Program-made: the position numbers and the translations under genes
Notes under the pieces: generated by a model
What the model saw: the letters and a program-made list of their open reading frames with translations, nothing else
The model's database searches: none
Told to the model about the DNA's origin: nothing
Part shown: positions 1 to 6,862 of the stretch, in pieces
How positions within the stretch are numbered: the first letter of the stretch is position 1
Layout of the letters: every line of letters starts with the position of its first letter
Assembly: GCA_002418185.1 (NCBI GenBank)
Contig: DIDN01000002.1
Coordinates: 5,842 to 20,195 of the forward strand
DNA from: Deltaproteobacteria bacterium UBA5799
GTDB lineage: Bacteria; Desulfobacterota; GWC2-55-46
Reading direction: 5' to 3'
DNA: 14,354 nucleotides

Positions 1-197
1 ATGCCGCCAAGCTCCGGCATGTTCATGTCGGAGATGACCAGGTCGTAGCGGAAGCTCGAATCCCTGAGCCTTTCGAGTCCTTCGAGCCCGTGCCTTGCCG
101 TGTCCACATGGTAGCCGGCAACGCGCAGCACCTCCGAGCAGAGGTCCCGTATGTTCTCGTCGTCGTCGACGACGAGTATCTTCCTCGATCCGAGCAT
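1..197 (-). CDS. response regulator receiver domain protein, 3' end outside window
   Basis: This is the first 65 residues of a CheY-like receiver. It starts MLGSRKILVVDDDENIRDLC, with the acidic triad D11-D13 after the first β-strand, and reaches VISDMNMPELGG, where D57 is the expected phosphorylated aspartate. The rest lies outside the window, so whether it is a lone CheY-type protein or carries an output domain is unknown. I chose the ATG at 197, which has a GGA seven bases upstream; an in-frame GTG four codons earlier (209) is possible but has a poorer ribosome site. The gene lies downstream of an NtrC-type activator and a near-consensus σ54 promoter, about 170 bases before the start codon. 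It is therefore a plausible target of the neighbouring kinase/activator pair. Family identity is certain; role is inferred. Confidence 0.88.
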   Translation of the reverse strand, partial: MLGSRKILVVDDDENIRDLCSEVLRVAGYHVDTARHGLEGLERLRDSSFRYDLVISDMNMPELGG

Positions 198-379
198 GAA
201 CTCATCCACGGGTTGAATTTAATCTCGCCCACCCGGGAGCGCCGGGTACCGCATGGAGCCTGCGAATCTCCTGAAAGCGTTCTGTCTGGGAGGTCCGGCC
301 TTCAGAGGTATCCTTAAGGGAATCCTGAAAGGGCACTCACATATGCGCTTGGCCGCGTTTCTCAGTACGAGGGATGTTT

Positions 380-396
380 TGCAGAAAGCGTGCCAA
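380..396 (-). promoter_or_regulatory. σ54 (RpoN) promoter upstream of the response regulator
   Basis: Read on the minus strand the site is TTGGCACGCTTTCTGCA. It matches the σ54 consensus TTGGCACG-N4-TTGCA at all positions except the first T of the -12 element, and the GG and GC doublets have the canonical spacing. Transcription would start near 369 and run into the response regulator gene at 197. An NtrC-family activator is encoded immediately upstream, which makes the site more credible. Inferred from sequence only. Confidence 0.8.
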
Positions 397-628
397 GGCG
401 CGGACGCCGGTTTTTGCCAACGATACGGGACGCCGGACGCGGAAGGCCCCTTCCTCATGGGTGCGACGGTTGTTCAAAGCTTATGTGGCCGGGGATTGAA
501 ATGGACTGCGGGGGCAAGGGTTTCGGCCCGGTGCAAAAAAAATCGCAGGAGCAAAAAATGTCTCAGGGGTGTTTTAAGGGCTCCATCGGGCAATGCCGTG
601 CCCGGAAGAGAACGAGACGGATAATGGA

Positions 629-653
629 CGGAGCCGGTGAGGCCGGCTTTCCG
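629..653 (-). terminator. weak terminator-like hairpin after the σ54 activator gene
   Basis: Read on the minus strand, CGGA and TCCG form an outer stem, then an AA bulge, then a GCCGG/CCGGC inner stem with a five-base loop. It begins about 40 bases after the activator stop codon. The following bases are pyrimidine-rich but there is no real T-run, so it is at best a weak or Rho-assisted terminator. Confidence 0.3.
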
Positions 654-693
654 GAACGACTGGCGGGCGAGGACGCGAATGGGCAGGCGGCCC

Positions 694-2112
694 TTAGGAC
701 TTCCGGGGTGCCTTCCTCTTGAGCCTTTTATTCAGCGCCTGGCGGGTTATGCCAAGGAGGTTTGCCGCGATGCCCTGGTTCCCGTGGGACAGCTCCAGGG
801 CCCTGGCAATTAGGGCCTCTTCCGATTCCTTCAGGGTGGGGAAGTTCTCGGCGGACGCGGGCGTGCCGGGCTTAAGCCCCTTCGGCGGCGCCGCAGCGGT
901 CCGCTCCCGGCCTATTATGTCCCTGAAGCTTTCCATGGAGAGCACGCCGCCCTTGTGCCTTGCCACGGCGTCGTAGACCATTGCCTGGAGCTCCCTTACG
1001 TTGCCCGGGAAGTGGTAGGTGGACATGAGGGTGGCGAGCTCGGGCGGCGGGGTGGGCTTCTTCTTTTTCATGGCCGCCGCAGACTCGTCGAGGAAATGGT
1101 TCAGGAGCACCGGTATGTCCTCTGTGCGATCCCGGAGCGGGGGGATATGGACCTGGTGGGCCCGGAGCCTGTAATAGAGGTCCTTCCTGAAACCCCCCTC
1201 GGAGATGAGCTTCTGGAAATCGTGGTTCGTGGCGACGACTATCCTGACGTCGCTCTTTTTGGGAACGTCCGAGCCCAGGGGGTAGTATTTCTGGTCCTGC
1301 AGGAGCCGGAGGAGCTTCACCTGGGAGGACTCGTTCGTATCGCCTATCTCGTCGAGGAAAAGCGTGCCGCCCGCGGCATGGGCGATAAGGCCCTCCCTCG
1401 CCTCGTCGGCCCCGGTATACGCGCCTTTCTTGTGGCCGAAGAGCGTGTCCGAGAACATGGTGTCGTCGAGCCCCGCCACGTTCACCGCAACGAACTCCCC
1501 CTTCCTGCCGCTTATGTCGTGGACCGCCCTGGCTATGAGTTCCTTGCCGACCCCGGTCTCGCCGGTTATGAGGACTGGCTGCTGGGTCGCGGCTATGACC
1601 TCCACGTACTGGAAGACGGCCCGCATCTTCTTGTTTATGGTGATTATGGAGGAGAAGGCGTCCTCGTTCTCGAGGTCGCCCATGAGGAGGCTCCGCTTGA
1701 GCGACAGCACCTCTATGCGCAGCGAGTGGAAGTCCAGGGCCCTTCTGACGCTCGCCTCGAACCTGCTCCGCTCCACCGGCTTAACGAGGTAGTCGAAGGC
1801 GCCGGCCTTCATGCATTCGACGGCGGTCTCTATGTCGTTGACGGCGGTGAGTATGATGACAGGGACCACGGGGTGGTTCGTGGCTATTTCGTTGAGGAGC
1901 CTGGCCCCCGGGACGTGCGGCATGGAAAGGTCGAGGACTATGGCGGCGACTTCCTGCTTATCGAGGAGCGGCAGCACCTGCCTGCTGTCGTCCACGGTAA
2001 TGACCTGCTTTATGCCTGCTGTCCGGAGCATGACGCTGTAGCTCTTTAGTATCTGCGCCTCGTCGTCCACAAGGAGGACCGGCACCGGCGTCTTGCCCGC
2101 TTTTACCGACAT
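694..2112 (-). CDS. NtrC-family σ54-dependent response regulator (REC-AAA+-Fis HTH)
   Basis: A 472-residue transcription activator that uses ATP hydrolysis to open σ54 promoters. Domains in order: receiver (about 11-125; VLLVDDE, phosphorylatable D61 in VLDLSMP, K111 in LVKP); AAA+ domain (about 155-385) with Walker A GETGVGKE (184-191), σ54-contact loop GAYTGA (230-235), Walker B GGTLFLDEI (249-256), the arginine-bearing RKDLYYRL segment and FPGNVREL; and a Fis-type helix-turn-helix (about 430-467). The contact loop has Y where GAFTGA is standard, a frequent natural variant. I chose the ATG at 2112 because AGGAAAGGG lies just upstream; an extension to 2151 lacks such a site and would run through the likely operator. 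It follows the hybrid kinase by 221 bases and precedes a σ54 promoter. Function is certain at family level; its signal and regulon are not visible. Confidence 0.96.
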   Translation of the reverse strand: MSVKAGKTPVPVLLVDDEAQILKSYSVMLRTAGIKQVITVDDSRQVLPLLDKQEVAAIVLDLSMPHVPGARLLNEIATNHPVVPVIILTAVNDIETAVECMKAGAFDYLVKPVERSRFEASVRRALDFHSLRIEVLSLKRSLLMGDLENEDAFSSIITINKKMRAVFQYVEVIAATQQPVLITGETGVGKELIARAVHDISGRKGEFVAVNVAGLDDTMFSDTLFGHKKGAYTGADEAREGLIAHAAGGTLFLDEIGDTNESSQVKLLRLLQDQKYYPLGSDVPKKSDVRIVVATNHDFQKLISEGGFRKDLYYRLRAHQVHIPPLRDRTEDIPVLLNHFLDESAAAMKKKKPTPPPELATLMSTYHFPGNVRELQAMVYDAVARHKGGVLSMESFRDIIGRERTAAAPPKGLKPGTPASAENFPTLKESEEALIARALELSHGNQGIAANLLGITRQALNKRLKRKAPRKS

Positions 2113-2133
2113 TCGCGTCCCTTTCCTCGAGCG

Positions 2134-2164
2134 TTTTGCCGCATGTCGCAAAGTGCCGACAAAA
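2134..2164 (-). promoter_or_regulatory. inverted repeat overlapping the activator gene's transcription start, possible operator
   Basis: Two nested imperfect inverted repeats lie between the predicted promoter and the ribosome site. The outer pair is TTTTGCCGCA (2134-2143) with TGCCGACAAAA (2154-2164). The inner pair is TGTCG (2144-2148) with CGACA (2157-2161), separated by eight bases. The position overlaps the predicted transcription start, as expected for autoregulation. It is not strand-specific; the minus strand is given because that is the gene it would control. I found no clear second copy near the σ54 promoter. Confidence 0.35.
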
Positions 2165-2165
2165 C

Positions 2166-2195
2166 ATCATTACTCTCAACAGGCGGCTCCGTCAA
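2166..2195 (-). promoter_or_regulatory. candidate σ70 promoter of the σ54 activator gene
   Basis: On the minus strand TTGACG (five of six consensus bases) is followed after 18 bases by AATGAT (four of six). The predicted start is near 2159, giving a leader of about 45 bases before the ATG at 2112. It lies in the gap after the kinase gene and would let the activator be expressed apart from the cheR-kinase transcript. Confidence 0.45.
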
Positions 2196-2333
2196 GGGGA
2201 AAACCACTCCGGCCTGCGGCCTTTATGGACGGGGTGCCGTCTCCGTGCGACGAATAAACGGAGCACAGGCGCCCAGGAGCCCGGTCCCGGCGCTTTTCCA
2301 GGATATTCAGGAAGGGCAAGCGCGGGACGCTCG

Positions 2334-5216
2334 TCAGGTCACGACCCGGGAGACGACGCTACTCAGCTCGTCTATGGTGAAAGGCTTCTTGATGGAAGGC
2401 GCGCCCACCTTGGAGAGGAATGCCTGCGTTTCAGGGTTTATGCTGTCGCCCGAGATGAATACCATCCTTTTCAGGGCCTCTGGCCGGAGGACCTGCACCT
2501 CGCTGTAGAAGCCCCTTCCGCCGAGCCCGGGCATCTTGATGTCGCTTATTATGAGGTCGTACTCGGAGCTTGACACCCTGGCCAGCGCTTCCTCCGCGGA
2601 GGAGCACCTTTCCACCGCGAAACCGAACCCGGTGAGAGAGTCCATGAGGAGGTCCAGGACAATCGGCTCGTCGTCCACCACGAGGGCCTTCTTCCCGTCG
2701 ACCCTTATCTTCTCCGAGCGCTCCTTGCCGCAGTAAAAGAGCCCCTCGGAGCCGGCGCCGACGACCGGGAGCTCCACTATGAAGGTCGTGCCGCTTCTTT
2801 TGCGGCTCGACGCGTAGATATTGCCGCCGTGCTCGTGGACTATGCCGTACGAGATGGAAAGGCCGAGCCCGGTGCCCTTGCCGACCTCCTTGGTGGTGAA
2901 GAACGGGTCGAATATCCTGTTCGCTATCTCCTCCGAGATGCCCTTGCCGGAGTCCTCGACGCTTACGACTATCTTGCCGTTGCCCTGCCTGCTCGTTATC
3001 CTTATGGTGCCGCCGGAGCCGCCCTCCTTGATGGCGTCGCTTGCGTTGTTTATGAGGTTCAGGAACACCTGCTGGATCTGGTTCGAGTCCAGCATGGTCC
3101 CGGGCACCGTGTCGTCGAGGTCGAGGTCCGCCTTTATGTTGTCGGTCCTCAGCTGGTAAGCCCTGAAGTCCAGGCAGTCCCTTATGATGCGGTTGACGTC
3201 GCCGTATTTCTTCTCCGGCCTCTTCCACCTGGCGAAGGTGAGGAGGTTCTCGATAATCTTCTTGCAGCGGTGCGAGGCCTCGTTTATCTTCCTTATCTTC
3301 GAGGCGGCGCTCTCGCCGAGCCCGTCCTCAAGGAGGAGCTCCGAGAAGCACATTATCCCGGTGAGCGGGTTATTCAGCTCGTGTGCCACTCCCGAGACCA
3401 GCTCGCCGAGGGAAGAGAGCTTGTCCGACTGCAGGAGCTTCTGCGTAAGGAGCCGTTTCTCGGTCACGTCGTGGACGTAGACCACGGCGCTCCCGGGCTC
3501 GCCGCCGTCAAGCACCGGGTAGGACTGCCAGACGAACACCTTTCCGTCCGGCGTAGTGAACTCCATCTCCGAGGGGGCGGCGTTCTCGATCGACTTCCTG
3601 ACCGGGCAGTCCATTGCCGGGGGCTCAAGCCCGAACGCCGCGTACACGTTCCGTCCGACCGCGGCGCGCTCCGTGAGCCCTGTCATGTCGAGAAACGACC
3701 TGTTCGCCTCCACTATCTTGTAGTCGCCGTCGACGAGCAGGATGAAGTCCCTTATGCCGTCATAGATGAGCCGGAGCTTGTTCTTCGCCCTCTTCAGCTC
3801 CTCCTCCTCCTTGAGTATAGTCCTGTTCGCCTTCTGGAGTTCCGTGTTCTTCCTGTCCAGGTCCTCGTTAAGGAGCTTCAATTCCTCGTTTATGGCATGG
3901 AGCTCCTCTGTCTGGCTCTGCGTTTCCTCGTAAGCTATCTCGAGCTCCTCGTTGGATATGCGGAGCTCTTCGTTCAGGTGCGCAAGCTCGGTGTTCTTGG
4001 CCTCTATCTCGGCAAGGTACCTGGCCTTCTCCGTCTCCCTGCCGCCCGCCTCGTCCGCCATTCCGTTGAATACCTTCGCGAGCACGGCTATCTCGTCCAC
4101 CGCCTCGGCGTCCTCGACGGCTATCCTCACGCCCATGTCGCCCCTGCCGTACGCAAGGAGCTTCTCCTTTACCTCCTTCAAGGGCCTGGTTATCCTGTTG
4201 GTCGACACGAACGCGGCGAAGAGGGCGAAACTGAAGCCAATGAGTGTTATAACCGCTATGACCAGCTGGTTTTCCCTCTGGACCGCCCACAGCCTCTCCT
4301 TGGATATGCCCACGTGGAGGGCGCCGACGACATTGCCCATCGAGTCCCTTATCGGCTCGGAGACGCTTATCAGCGCAAGGCCGCCGAGCCTAAGCTCGCC
4401 GAGGAAGGGCTTCCCTTCCGCAAGCTCGGAGTAAGCCGCGCCGTTTACGCGCGTTCCGCGCATGTTCCTTCCGTTCTCGTCAGCGATGTTGGTCGAGATG
4501 CGGAGCCCTCCGGCCGATATCGTCGTAAAGAACCCCGGGAGCTTCCTCGATACCATGTCCGGGACGAAGCTGTCGTTATTAAGCACGTCCCCGGTGATTA
4601 TCGTCCCCACGACCGCGCCCTTGCCGTCCAGCACCGGCGTGACCACCAACAGGGCCAGCACGCCCGGGGCTTCGTCTCCCGAGGGCCCGTTCGCGTCCGG
4701 GAAGGCGTTACGGGCAAGCTCCGGGCCCTCGGTCCTGAGGGCCGCCCGGTCGATGATCTCAGTAGAGGTCCTTGCCTCCCCGGACTCCACGGCCTCCATG
4801 GTGAGTCCCCCCAGGAGGAGCCGGTCGCCGCCGGACAAGCTGTTGAGCCTCGCTATCACCCTGCCTTCGGCGTCCGTTACGGCCCAGATGTCCACATAAG
4901 GCCTCGCCTTTTTCCACAAGGCCATGCTGTCCCTGAGATAGTCCGAGTCGCTTGCCGCGACAGCGTCCTGTATCTCGCGCATCGCAGCCGCCTGGAGCAT
5001 GCCGTAGCGCATCTGCTCGCCTCGCGCATAATACTCGGTCCACGCGGCCTTTATGCCGGTCGAGACCTGCTCGACCGCGTGCTCCATGAGCCTCGTGTCT
5101 ATCACCCTGTACGAGATATAGGCCAGGAGGAACATCGGGGCAAGGACAACGGAGAGGAAGACGACCGTGAACTTGAACCCCATCGGCCGTCCGTAGAAGT
5201 ACCTGAGCGGTCTCAT
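2334..5216 (-). CDS. membrane hybrid histidine kinase (dCache-HAMP-coiled coil-PAS-HisKA-HATPase-REC)
   Basis: A 960-residue sensor kinase of the inner membrane. Membrane segments at about 15-36 and 317-338 enclose a roughly 280-residue periplasmic part. That part resembles double-Cache (Cache3/Cache2) sensors of chemoreceptors, ending GNVVGALHVGISKERLW. Then come HAMP (about 339-392), a Glu-rich coiled coil (395-480, repeated NEEL units), PAS (about 481-590), HisKA with H612 in VAHELNNPL, the ATPase domain (N box NLINNASDA, DSGKGI, DPFFTTK, GTGLGLSIS), and a C-terminal receiver with D892 (LIISDIKMPG). All key catalytic residues are present. The ATG at 5216 overlaps the cheR stop (ATGA) and has AGGA eight bases before it. 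The frame stays open further upstream, but that stretch is cheR in another frame. Likely partner: the NtrC-type regulator downstream. The ligand is unknown. Confidence 0.95.
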   Translation of the reverse strand: MRPLRYFYGRPMGFKFTVVFLSVVLAPMFLLAYISYRVIDTRLMEHAVEQVSTGIKAAWTEYYARGEQMRYGMLQAAAMREIQDAVAASDSDYLRDSMALWKKARPYVDIWAVTDAEGRVIARLNSLSGGDRLLLGGLTMEAVESGEARTSTEIIDRAALRTEGPELARNAFPDANGPSGDEAPGVLALLVVTPVLDGKGAVVGTIITGDVLNNDSFVPDMVSRKLPGFFTTISAGGLRISTNIADENGRNMRGTRVNGAAYSELAEGKPFLGELRLGGLALISVSEPIRDSMGNVVGALHVGISKERLWAVQRENQLVIAVITLIGFSFALFAAFVSTNRITRPLKEVKEKLLAYGRGDMGVRIAVEDAEAVDEIAVLAKVFNGMADEAGGRETEKARYLAEIEAKNTELAHLNEELRISNEELEIAYEETQSQTEELHAINEELKLLNEDLDRKNTELQKANRTILKEEEELKRAKNKLRLIYDGIRDFILLVDGDYKIVEANRSFLDMTGLTERAAVGRNVYAAFGLEPPAMDCPVRKSIENAAPSEMEFTTPDGKVFVWQSYPVLDGGEPGSAVVYVHDVTEKRLLTQKLLQSDKLSSLGELVSGVAHELNNPLTGIMCFSELLLEDGLGESAASKIRKINEASHRCKKIIENLLTFARWKRPEKKYGDVNRIIRDCLDFRAYQLRTDNIKADLDLDDTVPGTMLDSNQIQQVFLNLINNASDAIKEGGSGGTIRITSRQGNGKIVVSVEDSGKGISEEIANRIFDPFFTTKEVGKGTGLGLSISYGIVHEHGGNIYASSRKRSGTTFIVELPVVGAGSEGLFYCGKERSEKIRVDGKKALVVDDEPIVLDLLMDSLTGFGFAVERCSSAEEALARVSSSEYDLIISDIKMPGLGGRGFYSEVQVLRPEALKRMVFISGDSINPETQAFLSKVGAPSIKKPFTIDELSSVVSRVVT

Positions 5217-6043
5217 CGGCATTTCCTGAAGATGTTGAGGCCGCGCCCGAGCGGCTCGTACCTTGCGGAATACGGGTGCGGCAGCACCTCGGCCTTTCCC
5301 ATTACCAGTATGCCGCCGGGCCTGAGCGCATAGTCGAGCTTCCCGAAGACCGTATTCTGGAGGTGCTTGTTGAAGTATATGAAGAGGTTCCTGCAGAGGA
5401 GAACGTTCACCCCCCTTATGGAAGGGCTCTGGACTATGTCGAGGGTGCCGAACCTTACGAGCCCCCTGAGCTCCATGCTCACCTTGTAGAAACCGTCCGC
5501 CGGCACGAAGTACTTCTCCCGGAGCGACGGCGAGACGTTTGCTATCGCGTCCTCCCTGTAGACGGCCCTCCTGGCCTGGTCGAGCGCATCGCAGTCGATG
5601 TCGGTGGCGAATATCCGCGAGCCGGCGAACGCCTCGGGGCTCATCGCCTCGGCAAAGACGGCGCCGAGCGAATAGGCCTCCTCGCCGTAGGCGCACCCGC
5701 AGCACCACGATTTCAGGGGAGCACCGCTGAACTCGCGCCTGACTATCCCCTCGAGGGCCGAGAAGACCTCTGGCTCCCTGAAGAACTCGCTCACCTTTAT
5801 CGTCAGCGTGGAGAAGAGCCTGTGGTACTCGTAAGGGTCTTTCCTGAGGACCTGGAGGTAGTCTTCGCAGGAACGCGCCCTGGCCGATTGCAGGAGCTTG
5901 GATATCCTGCGCGAGAGAGTGGACCTCTTGTAATTGCGGAAGTCCCAGCCCCGCTCCTCGTAGACCTTCTCCAGAAGGGAGGAAAGTCCGTCTGAGGAAC
6001 CGCTCAGGCCGTGCCTATGGAGGGTCCCGTGGACAAGGTTCAT
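5213..6043 (-). CDS. cheR: CheR-type protein-glutamate methyltransferase
   Basis: A 276-residue cytoplasmic S-adenosylmethionine-dependent methyltransferase that in chemotaxis methylates receptor glutamates. The N-terminal helical domain (about 18-80, YKRSTLSRRISKLL) is followed by the conserved TIKVSEFFREPEVF. The SAM-binding loop WCCGCAYGEEAYSL (113-126) corresponds to the usual AGCSTGEEPYSL. IFATDID (144-150) and NVLLCRNLFIYFN (213-225) follow. Length is normal for CheR. The ATG at 6043 is chosen by fit to the family. Its ribosome site is poor, but the only upstream alternative, a TTG at 6148, would run through the predicted promoter. Its stop overlaps the kinase start by four bases, so the two are translationally coupled. 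No CheB, CheA, CheW or receptor gene is visible, so the substrate may be the adjacent kinase; that is inference. Confidence 0.93.
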   Translation of the reverse strand: MNLVHGTLHRHGLSGSSDGLSSLLEKVYEERGWDFRNYKRSTLSRRISKLLQSARARSCEDYLQVLRKDPYEYHRLFSTLTIKVSEFFREPEVFSALEGIVRREFSGAPLKSWCCGCAYGEEAYSLGAVFAEAMSPEAFAGSRIFATDIDCDALDQARRAVYREDAIANVSPSLREKYFVPADGFYKVSMELRGLVRFGTLDIVQSPSIRGVNVLLCRNLFIYFNKHLQNTVFGKLDYALRPGGILVMGKAEVLPHPYSARYEPLGRGLNIFRKCR

Positions 6044-6119
6044 CGCTGTGTACCAGGAAGAGTAAGGGCGCGCCGTCTGAGAGCGGGGTAGAGGTTTTTC
6101 GGGCGCCCTCCAGGTACAA

Positions 6120-6148
6120 GAGATAGCATAAAGGCGACTTTTTCGCAA
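6120..6148 (-). promoter_or_regulatory. candidate σ70 promoter of the cheR-kinase operon
   Basis: On the minus strand TTGCGA (four of six) is followed after 17 bases by TATCTC, preceded by TGC as in extended -10 elements. The surrounding bases are AT-rich, unlike the rest of the window. The start would fall near 6113, about 70 bases before the cheR ATG. Confidence 0.4.
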
Positions 6149-6245
6149 TATTTTGTTTATGCTGACGGCATCTCCGCCGTGTTTCCGCGCCCCAGGGCGA
6201 ACATGCCGGGTATGCCGGAGGCGGACGCGTTTTCATTGAAAGACC

Positions 6246-6275
6246 TTGAACGAAACGCGCTTTCCGGGGTATCAT
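6246..6275 (+). promoter_or_regulatory. candidate σ70 promoter of the dsrE2-tusA-udp genes
   Basis: TTGAAC (four of six) is followed after 18 bases by TATCAT (five of six). The predicted start falls at about 6282, on or just after the first candidate ATG. The transcript would therefore be leaderless, or translated from the second ATG at 6294. Confidence 0.45.
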
Positions 6276-6281
6276 GGCCTC

Positions 6282-6791
6282 ATGGAAAACGTCATGCCTG
6301 CAAGGCCGGAAGAGCGCGGCAAGAGCGTAACGATAGTCCTTTTCAGCGGGGACCTCGACAAGGCGATAGCAGCCTTCGTCATAGCAACGGCGGCGGCGTC
6401 CATGGGCATGAAGGTGAACATCTTTTTCACCTTCTGGGGTCTTAACGCCATAAAGAAAAAGGGCGGGCTCATAAAAGGCCGGAACTGGATGCAGAAGATG
6501 CTGAACATAGTGAACTACGGCCACGCCAGGAAGCTCGCCCTCTCGAAGCTCAATATGATGGGCATGGGCCCGGCAATGCTTAAATCCATGATGTCGGAAA
6601 AGAGGGTGCCGAGCCTCGAGGAGTTCATAAAGACCGCTTCAGCCATGGGGGTCAAATTCCATCCGTGCGAGATGAGCATGACCGTGATGGGCCTCGGGAA
6701 AGAGGACTTCGTAGACGAGTGCGGCGAGGTCATCGGGGCGGTAAGCTATCTCTCGATAGCCAGGGACTCGAACGTCAACCTGTTTATCTGA
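6282..6791 (+). CDS. dsrE2: DsrE2-type sulfur-carrier protein (DsrE/F-like family)
   Basis: A 169-residue protein of the DsrE/DsrF-like family, DsrE2 branch. These proteins carry sulfane sulfur on a cysteine and pass it to partners such as TusA. Typical features are the SVTIVLFSGDLDKAIAAF opening, the MGMKVNIFFTFWGLNAIKKK segment, and a C-terminal half with C129 in KFHPCEMSMTVMGL (probable sulfur-carrying cysteine) and C147 in DECGEV. The hydrophobic stretch at 28-52 is common in the branch and may mean membrane association. The start is uncertain: the ATG at 6282 lacks a good ribosome site, while the ATG at 6294 has GGAAA seven bases upstream and fits the predicted promoter better. tusA follows 71 bases downstream; the pair is a recurrent sulfur-transfer module. 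The donor (rhodanese, Hdr or Dsr proteins) is not encoded nearby. Confidence 0.88.
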   Translation: MENVMPARPEERGKSVTIVLFSGDLDKAIAAFVIATAAASMGMKVNIFFTFWGLNAIKKKGGLIKGRNWMQKMLNIVNYGHARKLALSKLNMMGMGPAMLKSMMSEKRVPSLEEFIKTASAMGVKFHPCEMSMTVMGLGKEDFVDECGEVIGAVSYLSIARDSNVNLFI

Positions 6792-6836
6792 GACCCGGCA
6801 AACGCCCGCCCCCGGGTCGGCGCGCGTCGGGCTTTT
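6792..6836 (+). other. two mutually exclusive hairpins between dsrE2 and tusA
   Basis: GACCCGG (6792-6798) can pair with CCGGGTC (6812-6818) directly after the dsrE2 stop. GCCCG (6804-6808) can instead pair with CGGGC (6828-6832), which is followed by TTTT. The first fold disrupts the second, which is the one with terminator character. It could reduce read-through into tusA or set unequal expression. The stems are short, so this is tentative. Confidence 0.3.
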
Positions 6837-6862
6837 CCACCTAATTCGCAAAGAGAGGCTAT

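Larger units (their letters stand above)
210..693. other. 480-bp intergenic region with σ54 promoter and long leader
   Basis: No credible gene is present. Open frames on both strands here lack ribosome sites and any recognisable protein pattern. The minus strand carries a σ54-type promoter at 380-396. Downstream of it is a leader of about 160-170 bases with two copies of a CTTTCAGGA-type repeat (268-278 and 322-332). The second copy belongs to an imperfect inverted repeat, CCTTCAG with CTGAAAGG, at 299-331. The part between the promoter and the end of the activator gene (400-690) is where enhancer sites for an NtrC-type protein would be expected. It contains two A-runs (535-542 and 553-558) but no clear palindrome that I can identify as an enhancer. 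Confidence 0.6.

Noticed and set aside
531..560. T-runs on the minus strand downstream of the σ54 activator gene as terminators
   Set aside because: Neither run is preceded by an adjacent GC-rich stem. The nearest hairpin (588-603) is about 30 bases away.
253..722. Two overlapping plus-strand open frames (123 and 110 codons) in the intergenic region
   Set aside because: Neither has a ribosome site or a recognisable protein pattern, and they overlap each other and the σ54 promoter. The region behaves as non-coding.
955..2049. 364-codon open frame antisense to the σ54 activator gene
   Set aside because: It is antisense to well-conserved AAA+ coding sequence, with no motif of its own.
2829..5333. 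834-codon open frame antisense to the histidine kinase
   Set aside because: It mirrors the kinase in a GC-rich codon context that rarely makes antisense stops. It has no recognisable domain or ribosome site and its composition is Leu/Arg/Val-rich and unstructured. The kinase strand shows every expected motif.
5217..5708. Upstream extension of the histidine kinase frame, which would give 1124 residues
   Set aside because: The added residues are an out-of-frame reading of cheR and are Arg-rich with no pattern. The ATGA overlap at 5213-5216 with a proper ribosome site is the better start.
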